A stretch of DNA of 64,000 nucleotides, taken from assembly GCA_963699225.1 (NCBI GenBank), contig OY969423.1:1364001-1428000 (forward strand). The letters are read 5' to 3'. This stretch comes from VRUE01 sp963699225 (lineage in GTDB: Bacteria; Actinomycetota; Thermoleophilia; Solirubrobacterales; 70-9). The position numbers were made by a program, and so were the translations under genes. How positions within the stretch are numbered: position 1 is the stretch's first letter; the number at the start of each line of letters is the position of its first letter. This document shows, piece by piece, positions 8,901 through 16,094 of this stretch. Under the pieces are notes generated by a model. The model made no database searches and was not told where the DNA came from. It saw nothing but the letters and a program-made list of their open reading frames with translations.

Positions 8901-11900
8901 AGGCGATGCCGCCGGGCGCTTTGAGCTGCCCGTCCCCGGCGCCAACGGTGCCGAAGGCGCCGAACCAGCTCGGCCGGTAGTTGGGCACCGACCACTTCTG
9001 GATGCGATGGTTGCCGACGTCGGTGACCCAGAGGCCGCCCAGGTTGTCGACGGCAATGCCCATCGGCCATGACAGGTTGAACTGGCCGGCGCCGGTCCCC
9101 TGGCTGCCGAATTTGGTCAGGTATTTGCCGTTCTGGTTGAACTCCTCGACGCGGTTGTTGGCCCGGTCGCCAACGAAGACGTTGCCCCTCGAGTCGACCT
9201 CCATCGCTTCGGGTGCCCAGAACTGGCCATCGCTACTGCCTTTGGAGCCGAAGGCCCTCAGCAGTTTGCTCGCGGCATCGAACTCGCTGACGCGGTGCAG
9301 CCCCCGATCGGCCACCCAGAGCTTGCCGCCGGGCCCGACGTCGACACCGACCGGCTGGTTGAACTGGCCTTCGGCGGTCCCCAAGGAGCCAACTTTGGAG
9401 ATGAATTCCCCATTGGAGTTGAGTATCTGGATCCGCGAGTTGAAGGTGTCGGCGACGTAGACGTTGCCTTTGGAGTCGGTGGCGATGCCTTCGGGTTTGT
9501 TGAACTGCGCGTTACCGCTGCCCGAGGCCGTGCCGCCGATGACTTTGAGGAATTCCCCTTTTTCGTTGAACTTCTGAATGCGGTTGTTATCCGCGTCGGC
9601 CACCCAGAGAATCCCCGAGGGGTCGATCGCGATCGCGCAGGGGCGTTTGAACTGGCCGTTGGCTGTGCCTTCGCTGCCGAATTTGGAGACGAATTTGCCT
9701 TCTTGGTTGAGGCGGTCGATGCGGTTGTTGCCGCGATCGACAACGAAGAGGTCGCCGTTGGCGGCAAGCGCAATATCGGCCGGTGCGTTCAGCTGCCCGT
9801 CCGCGCTACCGAGGGCGCCAAAGGTGCTTTTGTAGGTCGGTGCCGGGGGCACGTATTCGTAGGCTGCTTCTTCAGCCGCGGAGAGGTTCGGTGCGCTGGC
9901 TGGGTCTTTGACGGCGATTTTGTCCAGCTTGCCCGCTTCGTAGGCGTAGTCGATGCTCGAGTAGGGACCCGTGCGCAGTTCGTCGGTGTCGCCACTGCCG
10001 TCGAAGGCCAACGTGGTTTCGGTTTCCCCCGATTCGTCAGTCAGCGCGTAGCCGCCTCCGGGTTCCTTGGTCACCTTGGCCTGCAGGGGCGCGCTGAACT
10101 TCGAGCCGCCGGCTTCGGTCGGCAGCTGCACGCCAGCGTGGAGCCCGCCGCTTTCATCGAGCAGTTCGGCTTCTTTTGGCGTCGCCCCGGCTTCGGCTTC
10201 GAGCTCGGGGGTCTGAGCCAAGGTCCAGCCTTCGCCCCACTCAGTGCTGTCGGCTTTGGGGAGCTGGGAGTTGTAGAAGCGTTCGACTTCGAGGTCGGCC
10301 GCATATCCCGGCACGTCGACGTCCTTTTCGCTGTAGACCAGATTGCCGTTGATCACATTGACGGCGAGTTCGGGCCATTCTTCTTCGTTGGCGTTGCCGT
10401 TGGGCAGGGGGAAGTGCTGCGTCACGTATTCGTCCTTCATCCCGGTCGCGGGGATGTATTTGAATTCGATTTCCCGCGTGCGCGTATGACCCAGCTGATC
10501 ACTGGCAATGACCTTGAGGATGTGCGTTCCCCCCGCGAGCCCGGTCAGGCTCAACGGGTAGTTCACGGTCATCGGGCAGCTGTATTCAGGACCGGAGCAG
10601 CTCTGTGCTTTCCACGGCGCCGTCTCGGGTTCGGTTTTTTTGTCGAGAAAGATTTCGATGTTTTTGACACCGGAGCGCATGTTGGCTTCGCTGCCTTTTA
10701 TGCCGTCTTTGGCTTCGATTTTGAGGTTGTAGACGGGCAGCCTCAGTTTGTCTTCGCCGGGTTTAGGTTCGGCGGGTTTTTGTGCCTTTTCGGCCGGCCC
10801 TTCCTCGTTGGTCGCTTCGGCGAGCTGGCTGCTCAGGGTGACTTCGGGGGGCGTGTTGTCGACGTAGGCGGTCCATGAGTACAGATTGCTGGGCCTCAAA
10901 AGCGCATCGCTGGCTTTAACTTTCGCTTCCGACTTGCCCTCGGGGAAGTTGTTGCCGTTGAATTCGAGTTTGCCGCCCATGTCCCTGTAGCAGGGGCTGT
11001 CGTGAGTGCCCTGGCAGACACCCGAGTAGAGTCGGGTTTCTCCTTTGGAGGTCAAGAGCATGATCTTGCTTACCCCGAGTCCCGGATCGTGAGCGCTCAC
11101 ATTGACTCCGTACATTTTCGAGTTGTCGAACCAGCCCGTGGGGTAGCCGGAGATCGGGTCGAGCGTCGGGTTGTCGGGATCAGTCATGTAGGTGGCGATG
11201 CCGCCGGCATAGAGGTCGCGCCAACATGGGTCGGTTGAGCCGTTGCCCGTGCTCAGTCCAAAGACCATGACTTTCGCCGTCTGAGCCGTGTTGCCGTAGA
11301 TCGAGGCATTGGAGGCCGCAAGGGCGCGGTTGGTATAGAGCTGGTAATAGATGCCGTAGGTGGGAGACCAGAGTCCGTCGTAGTCGTGAGGTTCGGGATG
11401 CGGGCCCGACCAGCAGGCCGTGTTGGTCTGGTCGTAGCGGTAGAAGGGGTTGATCAGGTAGCCGCTCAGGTAGCTGGTTTCGCCCGGCGGAGTGTAGGTC
11501 CACTGCGACCACAGTCCGTTGCCCCAGTTTCCTCCCGGGACCCCGACGAAGAGGCCGCGGCCGCTCCCCCAGCAAGGACCTCCTGGCCGGCACCAGCGGT
11601 CGTTGTAAAAGCCGCTGTTGGAGTTGTTGAGAAAGGTTTTGTCTTCCAGTACGTCGTAGCGGTTGTAGAAGATCCAGGCGTTGTTGACCCAGTCGTTCTG
11701 GGTGTATTCAGGGTCCACCAAAATTGGGTATGCATAGTCGCCTTCCTGGTGGGCGACGTGCAGGATGATCGAGCTGCCCTGGACGTCCATGCTCACCGGC
11801 ACCTGCGTGCCCTGGGCATCGACGGCGTGGGGCGGTGAGACGAGAGCTGCCAGCTTTTCGCCTTCATAGACTTCAGCCACTCCGTCGTTGGCGCGAAGTT

Positions 11901-12723
11901 CGGCTCCTTCAGCGAGATCCAAGTCAAAGCGCAGGGTTTCCGGGCTTTCGATCGAGCGCAGCTGGTCAAAGAACTCGACACCGGTCGACAGGGGCGAGAC
12001 GAGCAGGTCGGTATCGGTCAGCACCTCTGGGTAGATCACGTCCTCTTCCCCGAAGCGCTGGGCGCGGCTTTCGGGATCCGCGCCGGCCTGGGTGATCGTC
12101 GTTTCCCCGCCTTCGATGGCAACGCCTTCCGAGAGCACGGTCGGAATTTCGACTTCGACGACTGGGTTTGCCGGCCGGAAACCTTCAGACGTCGCTTCGA
12201 GGCTGAGATCGACCTTGCCCAATTCGCCGTTCTCGCCTCTGACTTCAGCCGGTATTTCAGCTTCCATCAGTTCGGCCTGACCTTCGTTGCTGACGACGGC
12301 GCCGCCTTCGTTTTGCAGATTGCGCTCAAGGGTCGAGTTGGTCAGATACCTCGCCGGGTCCAGCTCGAGGCTCGCAAGTTCTTCGCCGAAGCTTGAGCGC
12401 AAAAGGTCGCTTATAACGTCCGTGGACTCGAGGCCCGTGTAGGCGTCCTGGGACTCTTCGCGTTCGGCAACGGCGGTTGGGGATTCCAGTTCCCGAGCTC
12501 GTTCCGCTTCTTTTTCTTCGATCTTTTTGGTCGCCTTCAGCAGGTCTTCGCCCGTCGGCATCGGCTGAGGTTCCTGACTCGCCAGTTCGGTTTCAGGCGC
12601 CGGCGCCTGGTCTCCGGCTGCTGCATCGGTATGCACCGGCACAGACCCTGCGGCGATGAGCAGGGAAACGAAAAAAGCCAGCCACCGCGCACGGCCTTTC
12701 AATGCCCCCCTGCACTGCCCCAT
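5899..12723 (-). CDS. Giant exported Rhs/NHL-repeat protein with C-terminal trypsin-like protease domain
   Basis: 2274 residues. Sec signal peptide (about 1-36, ending near HTDAAA), a helical Glu-rich region to about 100, several beta-rich segments, an Rhs/DUF6531-like motif (VINGNLVYSEKDVDVPG, near 785-810), twelve NHL repeats (about 962-1540), two or three degenerate YD-type segments (about 1545-1680), a Pro-rich linker (PPPPPPDG), a probable protease prodomain, then an S1 serine protease with TAGHC His2075, Asp2123 (TDAAAV) and Ser2208 (GDSGAPVW). The canonical Rhs core (DPxGL-type) end is absent. The tip region is much poorer in GC (6421-6480: 23 of 60 bases) than the NHL region (8881-8940: 44 of 60). 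It is coupled to the downstream membrane gene. It is probably a cell-surface or secreted effector or processing protein; the target is unknown. Confidence 0.88.
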   Translation of the reverse strand: MGQCRGALKGRARWLAFFVSLLIAAGSVPVHTDAAAGDQAPAPETELASQEPQPMPTGEDLLKATKKIEEKEAERARELESPTAVAEREESQDAYTGLESTDVISDLLRSSFGEELASLELDPARYLTNSTLERNLQNEGGAVVSNEGQAELMEAEIPAEVRGENGELGKVDLSLEATSEGFRPANPVVEVEIPTVLSEGVAIEGGETTITQAGADPESRAQRFGEEDVIYPEVLTDTDLLVSPLSTGVEFFDQLRSIESPETLRFDLDLAEGAELRANDGVAEVYEGEKLAALVSPPHAVDAQGTQVPVSMDVQGSSIILHVAHQEGDYAYPILVDPEYTQNDWVNNAWIFYNRYDVLEDKTFLNNSNSGFYNDRWCRPGGPCWGSGRGLFVGVPGGNWGNGLWSQWTYTPPGETSYLSGYLINPFYRYDQTNTACWSGPHPEPHDYDGLWSPTYGIYYQLYTNRALAASNASIYGNTAQTAKVMVFGLSTGNGSTDPCWRDLYAGGIATYMTDPDNPTLDPISGYPTGWFDNSKMYGVNVSAHDPGLGVSKIMLLTSKGETRLYSGVCQGTHDSPCYRDMGGKLEFNGNNFPEGKSEAKVKASDALLRPSNLYSWTAYVDNTPPEVTLSSQLAEATNEEGPAEKAQKPAEPKPGEDKLRLPVYNLKIEAKDGIKGSEANMRSGVKNIEIFLDKKTEPETAPWKAQSCSGPEYSCPMTVNYPLSLTGLAGGTHILKVIASDQLGHTRTREIEFKYIPATGMKDEYVTQHFPLPNGNANEEEWPELAVNVINGNLVYSEKDVDVPGYAADLEVERFYNSQLPKADSTEWGEGWTLAQTPELEAEAGATPKEAELLDESGGLHAGVQLPTEAGGSKFSAPLQAKVTKEPGGGYALTDESGETETTLAFDGSGDTDELRTGPYSSIDYAYEAGKLDKIAVKDPASAPNLSAAEEAAYEYVPPAPTYKSTFGALGSADGQLNAPADIALAANGDLFVVDRGNNRIDRLNQEGKFVSKFGSEGTANGQFKRPCAIAIDPSGILWVADADNNRIQKFNEKGEFLKVIGGTASGSGNAQFNKPEGIATDSKGNVYVADTFNSRIQILNSNGEFISKVGSLGTAEGQFNQPVGVDVGPGGKLWVADRGLHRVSEFDAASKLLRAFGSKGSSDGQFWAPEAMEVDSRGNVFVGDRANNRVEEFNQNGKYLTKFGSQGTGAGQFNLSWPMGIAVDNLGGLWVTDVGNHRIQKWSVPNYRPSWFGAFGTVGAGDGQLKAPGGIAFAANGDLFVVDKGNNRIERFNREGKFVSKFGSYGTTAGLLSAPSSIAVDGSNKLWITDELNNRVQVFTEDGKFVKAIGGTAAGTGNGQFKMPEGIAADGEGHIYVADTYNQRIQVFDEEGKYLTKFGTAGSGPGQFTEASAIDVGRDGGIYVADWGANRVQKFNEKYESVLQFGSVGTGSGQFTHPDGIEAEGRGDIYVGDQASGRVEIFNEAGEYVTQFGSKGSGEGQFSFTYPMGIAADSSGGLWITDANNNRIQKWQIRNTEAPKIPEANDPALDVNLSAGLVSSVEGKEAGTNTYTHTGELLTANKGPDGEAKYEYDPTSKRMTKVTLPNSTWASIAYEATYGRVSKVTVFDAVAKTTKSTFFNYVDYPSRTTTVTPEGAQAIVYTIGPNGDVVESRNVKKPPLFDNVGGTLANYWEKEAPPGELTFDIQAHAEEGISSIQYVVNGQNLVHETTCNENLETPEVECKTVKSEWVLETENFAPGTLYVEAIIKDRLNETASKRFWVNIPLPPPPPPDGAPVKPKFREVLSFREEFGLDVVDPPGDEIARNERIFNLINAWTEGEPVARASRERWGVPLRPQDVAELEYREWYYDVDAERISQWVEATHPSNFAGYYLDQAAGGIMHIGFLANQAEQLESLKASLTLVANDRLQVYSVAPTNSYLSVKDTSQSITNAIESNTTLRELVVSVEEDEAGKAVRVGTPNIAQVESILDHVIGSNVPISVQYDVGDVNLLSGRFRNEGRMRAGDAIFTKRYSANVPSPHINNSMCTAGFGAKEKAGEVRSEPFWRLFVLTAGHCSDLNSVYEKSIYRSTDSNFSIGNEGDWREVGEVKRDALHHSEPVNTDAAAVRVEDAGVVPQGIFGWEGNLIPTRSAGTAKIGSIVCFSGARTQAPQCGHVVTRSIRSLAGEDNHARGGYWVKFEKPALPGDSGAPVWRPVCIERANCSVGLVTARRRGGIETLVEPLLHPPNLSPNQVVGILNNKYLAPLSLKLGGEG
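8105..9840 (-). repeat. Twelve NHL-repeat units forming a duplicated six-blade array
   Basis: Within the giant gene, units of about 45-50 codons repeat the pattern FGSxGxxxGQFxxPxGIAxDxxGxxxVxDxxNNRIQ. Units 1, 3 and 6 resemble units 7, 9 and 12 more than their neighbours. For example units 3 and 9 both start GGTA and carry PEGIA and YVADT, and units 6 and 12 both end RIQKW. This suggests duplication of a complete six-bladed propeller (period about 870 nt). Confidence 0.8.
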
Positions 12724-12793
12724 CGAGCCCCCTGCGATTAGAAATGGACGAGTACGACTTTCGGAATCGCTGGGACCCTATGCCTATCGAGAT

Positions 12794-12886
12794 ACCTAAA
12801 TCATCATCAAAGTTAGGTAATTCTCGGGAAATTTTTAGTGGAAATATTTCCACCGGCGTCTTTTCGACGGTGGAGCATTTCCCACC
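12794..12886. promoter_or_regulatory. Cluster of palindromes upstream of the giant surface gene
   Basis: Three inverted repeats lie between the giant gene (start 12723) and the regulator gene (stop 12889): ACCTAA/TTAGGT (12794-12799 and 12813-12818), the perfect 16-bp palindrome GTGGAAATATTTCCAC (12838-12853), and the related GGTGGAGCATTTCCCACC (12869-12886). The AT-rich tract around 12785-12845 is a plausible promoter for the giant gene. The last two could be operators for a dimeric regulator, or CCACCG...CGGTGG (12851-12874) could be a terminator stem for the regulator gene. Confidence 0.45.
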
Positions 12887-12888
12887 GG

Positions 12889-13233
12889 TCAGAACGAGAG
12901 GGGCCGGTCGTCGCCTTCGGTTTCCGACAGGATCGTCGCGACCAGCTCGTTGTCGGAGACGTTGGAGGCGTAGAAGTGCTCGAGCGCCCCCCGCACCGGG
13001 TGAGTGCTGGTGCAGCGGGTGACCTGAAGCTCGCAGAGCACCCTGGCGTGGAAGCTCAGGCCCGAGAGGCTGAGGGAGGCCCCGCTGGCCATCTCGCTGG
13101 GGCTTCTCTCGACTCCTTGCTCGCCTAGCTGGCGCAGGATCTGCCGCCGGGCTGGGTGGTTGAGAGCGTAGATCAACGCGGGCGTCATCTCGCGGCCCTG
13201 CTGATGCTTTGTCTTGTCCTTGCTGGCTCTCAC
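12889..13233 (-). CDS. Winged-helix (ArsR-like) regulator, short
   Basis: 114 residues. The segment ALIYALNHPARRQILRQL, followed by PSEMASG and LSLSGLSFHARVLCEL, is a winged helix-turn-helix of the ArsR/helix_turn_helix type, in which the recognition helix lies near SGLSFHARVL. Start GTG 13233; an in-frame ATG at 13188 is possible. No metal-binding cysteine pattern is evident. It lies directly upstream of the giant surface gene on the same strand with palindromes in between, so local control of that gene is plausible but inferred. Confidence 0.75.
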   Translation of the reverse strand: MRASKDKTKHQQGREMTPALIYALNHPARRQILRQLGEQGVERSPSEMASGASLSLSGLSFHARVLCELQVTRCTSTHPVRGALEHFYASNVSDNELVATILSETEGDDRPLSF

Positions 13234-13278
13234 GGCGCTCGGGCGATCATCTATTCCCGAGCGTTAAACGGTTTCAAA

Positions 13279-13302
13279 TCGGTATTCATCAGTCCATACC
13301 GA
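13279..13302. promoter_or_regulatory. Inverted repeat ahead of winged-helix gene
   Basis: TCGGTAT and ATACCGA (arms 13279-13285 and 13296-13302, 10-bp spacer) form a perfect 7-bp inverted repeat about 46 bases upstream of the GTG at 13233. It sits in the only gap between the two winged-helix genes, as an autoregulatory operator would. Confidence 0.4.
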
Positions 13303-13328
13303 CTTGTAGAAAGAGTTTTAGCGGATGC

Positions 13329-13964
13329 TCAGTTTTTCCCTGGGGTGAGGCGGTGCGCCCCCGAAACCGTCGTCCCGACCGGCCGCGCGCGCTCGAAGCC
13401 CATCGCCGTCACGACCATCGAAGTCGCCTCCTCGCCCGACTCGACCCGCCGTGCCGTTGAGCGCGCCTCGATCTCGACGACGCGTTCCCACGACTCCCGC
13501 TGCTCGTCGGCAAGTTCCTGGCGCCCCTGCGCGTCCAGGTTGAACCAGCGCCACATCATTCGCACGGTCGGATCGTGGCTCATCTTCCCCGCCCACAGAG
13601 CCCCCAGCCCCTCGGCCATGATCGCCTGGAGGATCACCGCCGCGTATTCCTGTTTGACCTCGGGCGGCAGTAAATCGGCTTCGTCATCGGTGATGAAGGG
13701 CAGCTGCACCGCCCGGTAGAAGTGCTGGTCGGCGTTGCGGACCTTTTCTACGCGGGCCAATTCAATACAGCCGGAGTCGACCAGTTCTTTGATGTGGTGG
13801 CTGATCGTGGTTAGCGGCTGGCGGGTGAGCTTGGCCAGTTCGCTGGGGCTGCGCGGCCCTTCGTTGAGGATCCCGAGAACTTCGATCCTGATCCGGTGGC
13901 CAACCGCGTAGGACACCGCCTCCTCGACGCTTCGCCTCTGTCGCGGCTTTGTAGTGGCTGACAC
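13329..13964 (-). CDS. Winged-helix (ArsR-type) transcriptional regulator
   Basis: 211 residues. The N-terminal winged helix (residues about 12-80: AVGHRIRIEVLGILNEGPRSPSELAKLT, then LTTISHHIKELVDSGCIEL) is followed by a helical C-terminal domain with MWRWFNLDAQGRQELADEQRESWERVVEIE, typical of helix_turn_helix domain proteins of high-GC actinobacteria. The C-terminus may bind a ligand or mediate dimers; no cysteine metal site is seen. It is followed on the same strand by a second, shorter winged-helix gene and then the surface locus. Targets are unknown. Confidence 0.82.
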   Translation of the reverse strand: MSATTKPRQRRSVEEAVSYAVGHRIRIEVLGILNEGPRSPSELAKLTRQPLTTISHHIKELVDSGCIELARVEKVRNADQHFYRAVQLPFITDDEADLLPPEVKQEYAAVILQAIMAEGLGALWAGKMSHDPTVRMMWRWFNLDAQGRQELADEQRESWERVVEIEARSTARRVESGEEATSMVVTAMGFERARPVGTTVSGAHRLTPGKN

Positions 13965-14136
13965 CGGATCCTCCAGTCGGGATGCTTCGCTTACTCAATA
14001 ACGACTGGAGCATATGCGTTTTCGCGCGGAGATTCTCCGGTCATTAAGGAAATAGCGGTTACTAGGGGAATCCCTACCATCGGCCTTCCGTCCCGGCGAC
14101 ATAGCCGGGTGACGACACGGGAGGGAGGTGAGAGGG

Positions 14137-14196
14137 ATGACGATCCGCAAGGTGGGATCGGTAGTGCCGAGCGTGCAGATCTTCAAGCACGCCTAG
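14137..14196 (+). CDS. Possible 19-residue peptide with consensus Shine-Dalgarno
   Basis: The gap 13965-14282 (318 bases) holds no long gene, but ATG 14137 follows the perfect anti-16S sequence GGAGGTGA (14124-14131) with five spacer bases. It encodes MTIRKVGSVVPSVQIFKHA before TAG. Such a strong ribosome site is unusual by chance. The peptide is too short for homology by eye. It could be a leader or signalling peptide, or a ribosome-site coincidence. The remaining bases of the gap show TTCAAGCAC/GTGCTTGAA (14182-14190 and 14265-14273), a 9-bp inverted repeat that may end the transcript. Confidence 0.4.
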   Translation: MTIRKVGSVVPSVQIFKHA

Positions 14197-14282
14197 GGCG
14201 CTACGCCATGTCGGGCCGGTCCTGGTCGTCTTGCGCGAGGATCGGGGTCGGCCCGCCTATCTCAGTGCTTGAACACCCCGTT

Positions 14283-14959
<677 letters not shown>

Positions 14960-14963
<4 letters not shown>

Positions 14964-16090
14964 CGATCCTCCCGGCACGGCATCGCAACGACGAAGCTAC
15001 TGCCCTGACCGACCACCGAGTCGACCGTGATCTCGCCGCCGTTGGCCTCGATGAAGCCCTTGGCAATCGCCAGGCCCAGTCCGGCGCCGCCACCGCTGCC
15101 GCCCTCGCCGTGCTGGAACGGCTCAAAGATCCGCCGCCGCTCGCCCTCTGGGATTCCTGGACCCTGGTCAACCACGCGCAGGGTGATCTTGTCATCGAGC
15201 AGCATCGATTTGACCAGCACAGGCCTGCCGCCCCCGTGGCGAACAGCGTTCTCCAGCAGGTTGGCGAAGGCCCGCTCGAGCTGGGCGGCATCGGCGTCGA
15301 CGAGTGGCAGCTCGGGGTCGATCGCGAGGCGCACGACCTCTGGGCGGCCGATCGCGGCGCGGGCGGCCTCGAGCACCTCGGCGAGATCCACCGGCTCGCT
15401 GTGGGGTTGCGCCTTGCCCGCCTCGAGCCGCGACATGTCGAGCAGGTTCTCGACCAGGCGCGAGAGTCGCTCGCCCTCGGAGACCACCGCCGCGCTCAGC
15501 TCCTCGCGCTCCTCGCTGGTCGTGCTGGGCGAGCCGAGCGCGGCGCCGCCGGCGATGATCGAGGTCAGCGGTGTGCGCAGGTCGTGTGAGATCGAGCGCA
15601 ACAGGGCCGTCTTCAGCTCGTCGCTGCGACGCAGCGCCTCGGCCTCGACCATCTCCGCCTGCATCCGGTCGCGCTCCTCGGCCAGCGCCGCCAGCTCGGC
15701 CAGCGCCCGGTCAGCCTGCTCGCGCCGGCGCTCGGCCTCGAGCGCCTGGGCGCGCGCCAAACCAGCGACGGTGCTGCTGATCGCGGCGACGATGACGAAG
15801 GCAATAAGCGCGATCCAGTTCTCTTCGTCGGCAATCGTCAGCCGGTGCAGCGGCGGCAACTGGAAGTAGTTGAAGGCGACGGCGCTGGCGACCGAGGCGA
15901 GCAGCCCCAAGCGCAGCCCCCAGAAGATCGAGATCAGCAGGATCGCCGGCAGGTAGACGACGCCCAGCGAGACGACCGGCGCGACCGACTTCAGCGGGTA
16001 GACGATCAGCGTGCCGGCGACGACCGCGCCAAGCGTTGCCAACAACCCCAGCCAGGCGGGAGGCGGCTCGCTGCTCAGCCGGATGTTCAC
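14960..16090 (-). CDS. KdpD-like sensor histidine kinase lacking the N-terminal KdpD region
   Basis: 376 residues. Three or four hydrophobic helices in residues 12-115 match the DUF4118 membrane module of KdpD (PAILLISIFWGLRLGLLASVAS, then FNYFQLPPL). A coiled linker leads to HisKA with phospho-acceptor His169 (ISHDLRTPLTSI) and a HATPase_c domain with the N box (NLLENAVRHG), G1 (DQGPGIP), and G2/G3 (GGAGLGLAIAKGFIEANGG). Full KdpD is about 900 residues; the cytoplasmic KdpD and USP-like domains that sense K+ and c-di-AMP-type inputs are missing. It partners the response regulator that it overlaps. Confidence 0.85.
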
Positions 16091-16094
16091 TCAC

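Noticed and set aside
8105..9840. Regular spacing of similar DNA segments that might suggest a CRISPR array
   Set aside because: The period is about 140-150 nt, inside an open frame, and encodes NHL repeats; no short identical repeats with unique spacers are present.
14182..14273. TTCAAGCAC/GTGCTTGAA inverted repeat as an attachment site
   Set aside because: Nine-base arms 74 bases apart with no mobile genes nearby; more likely chance or transcript end.
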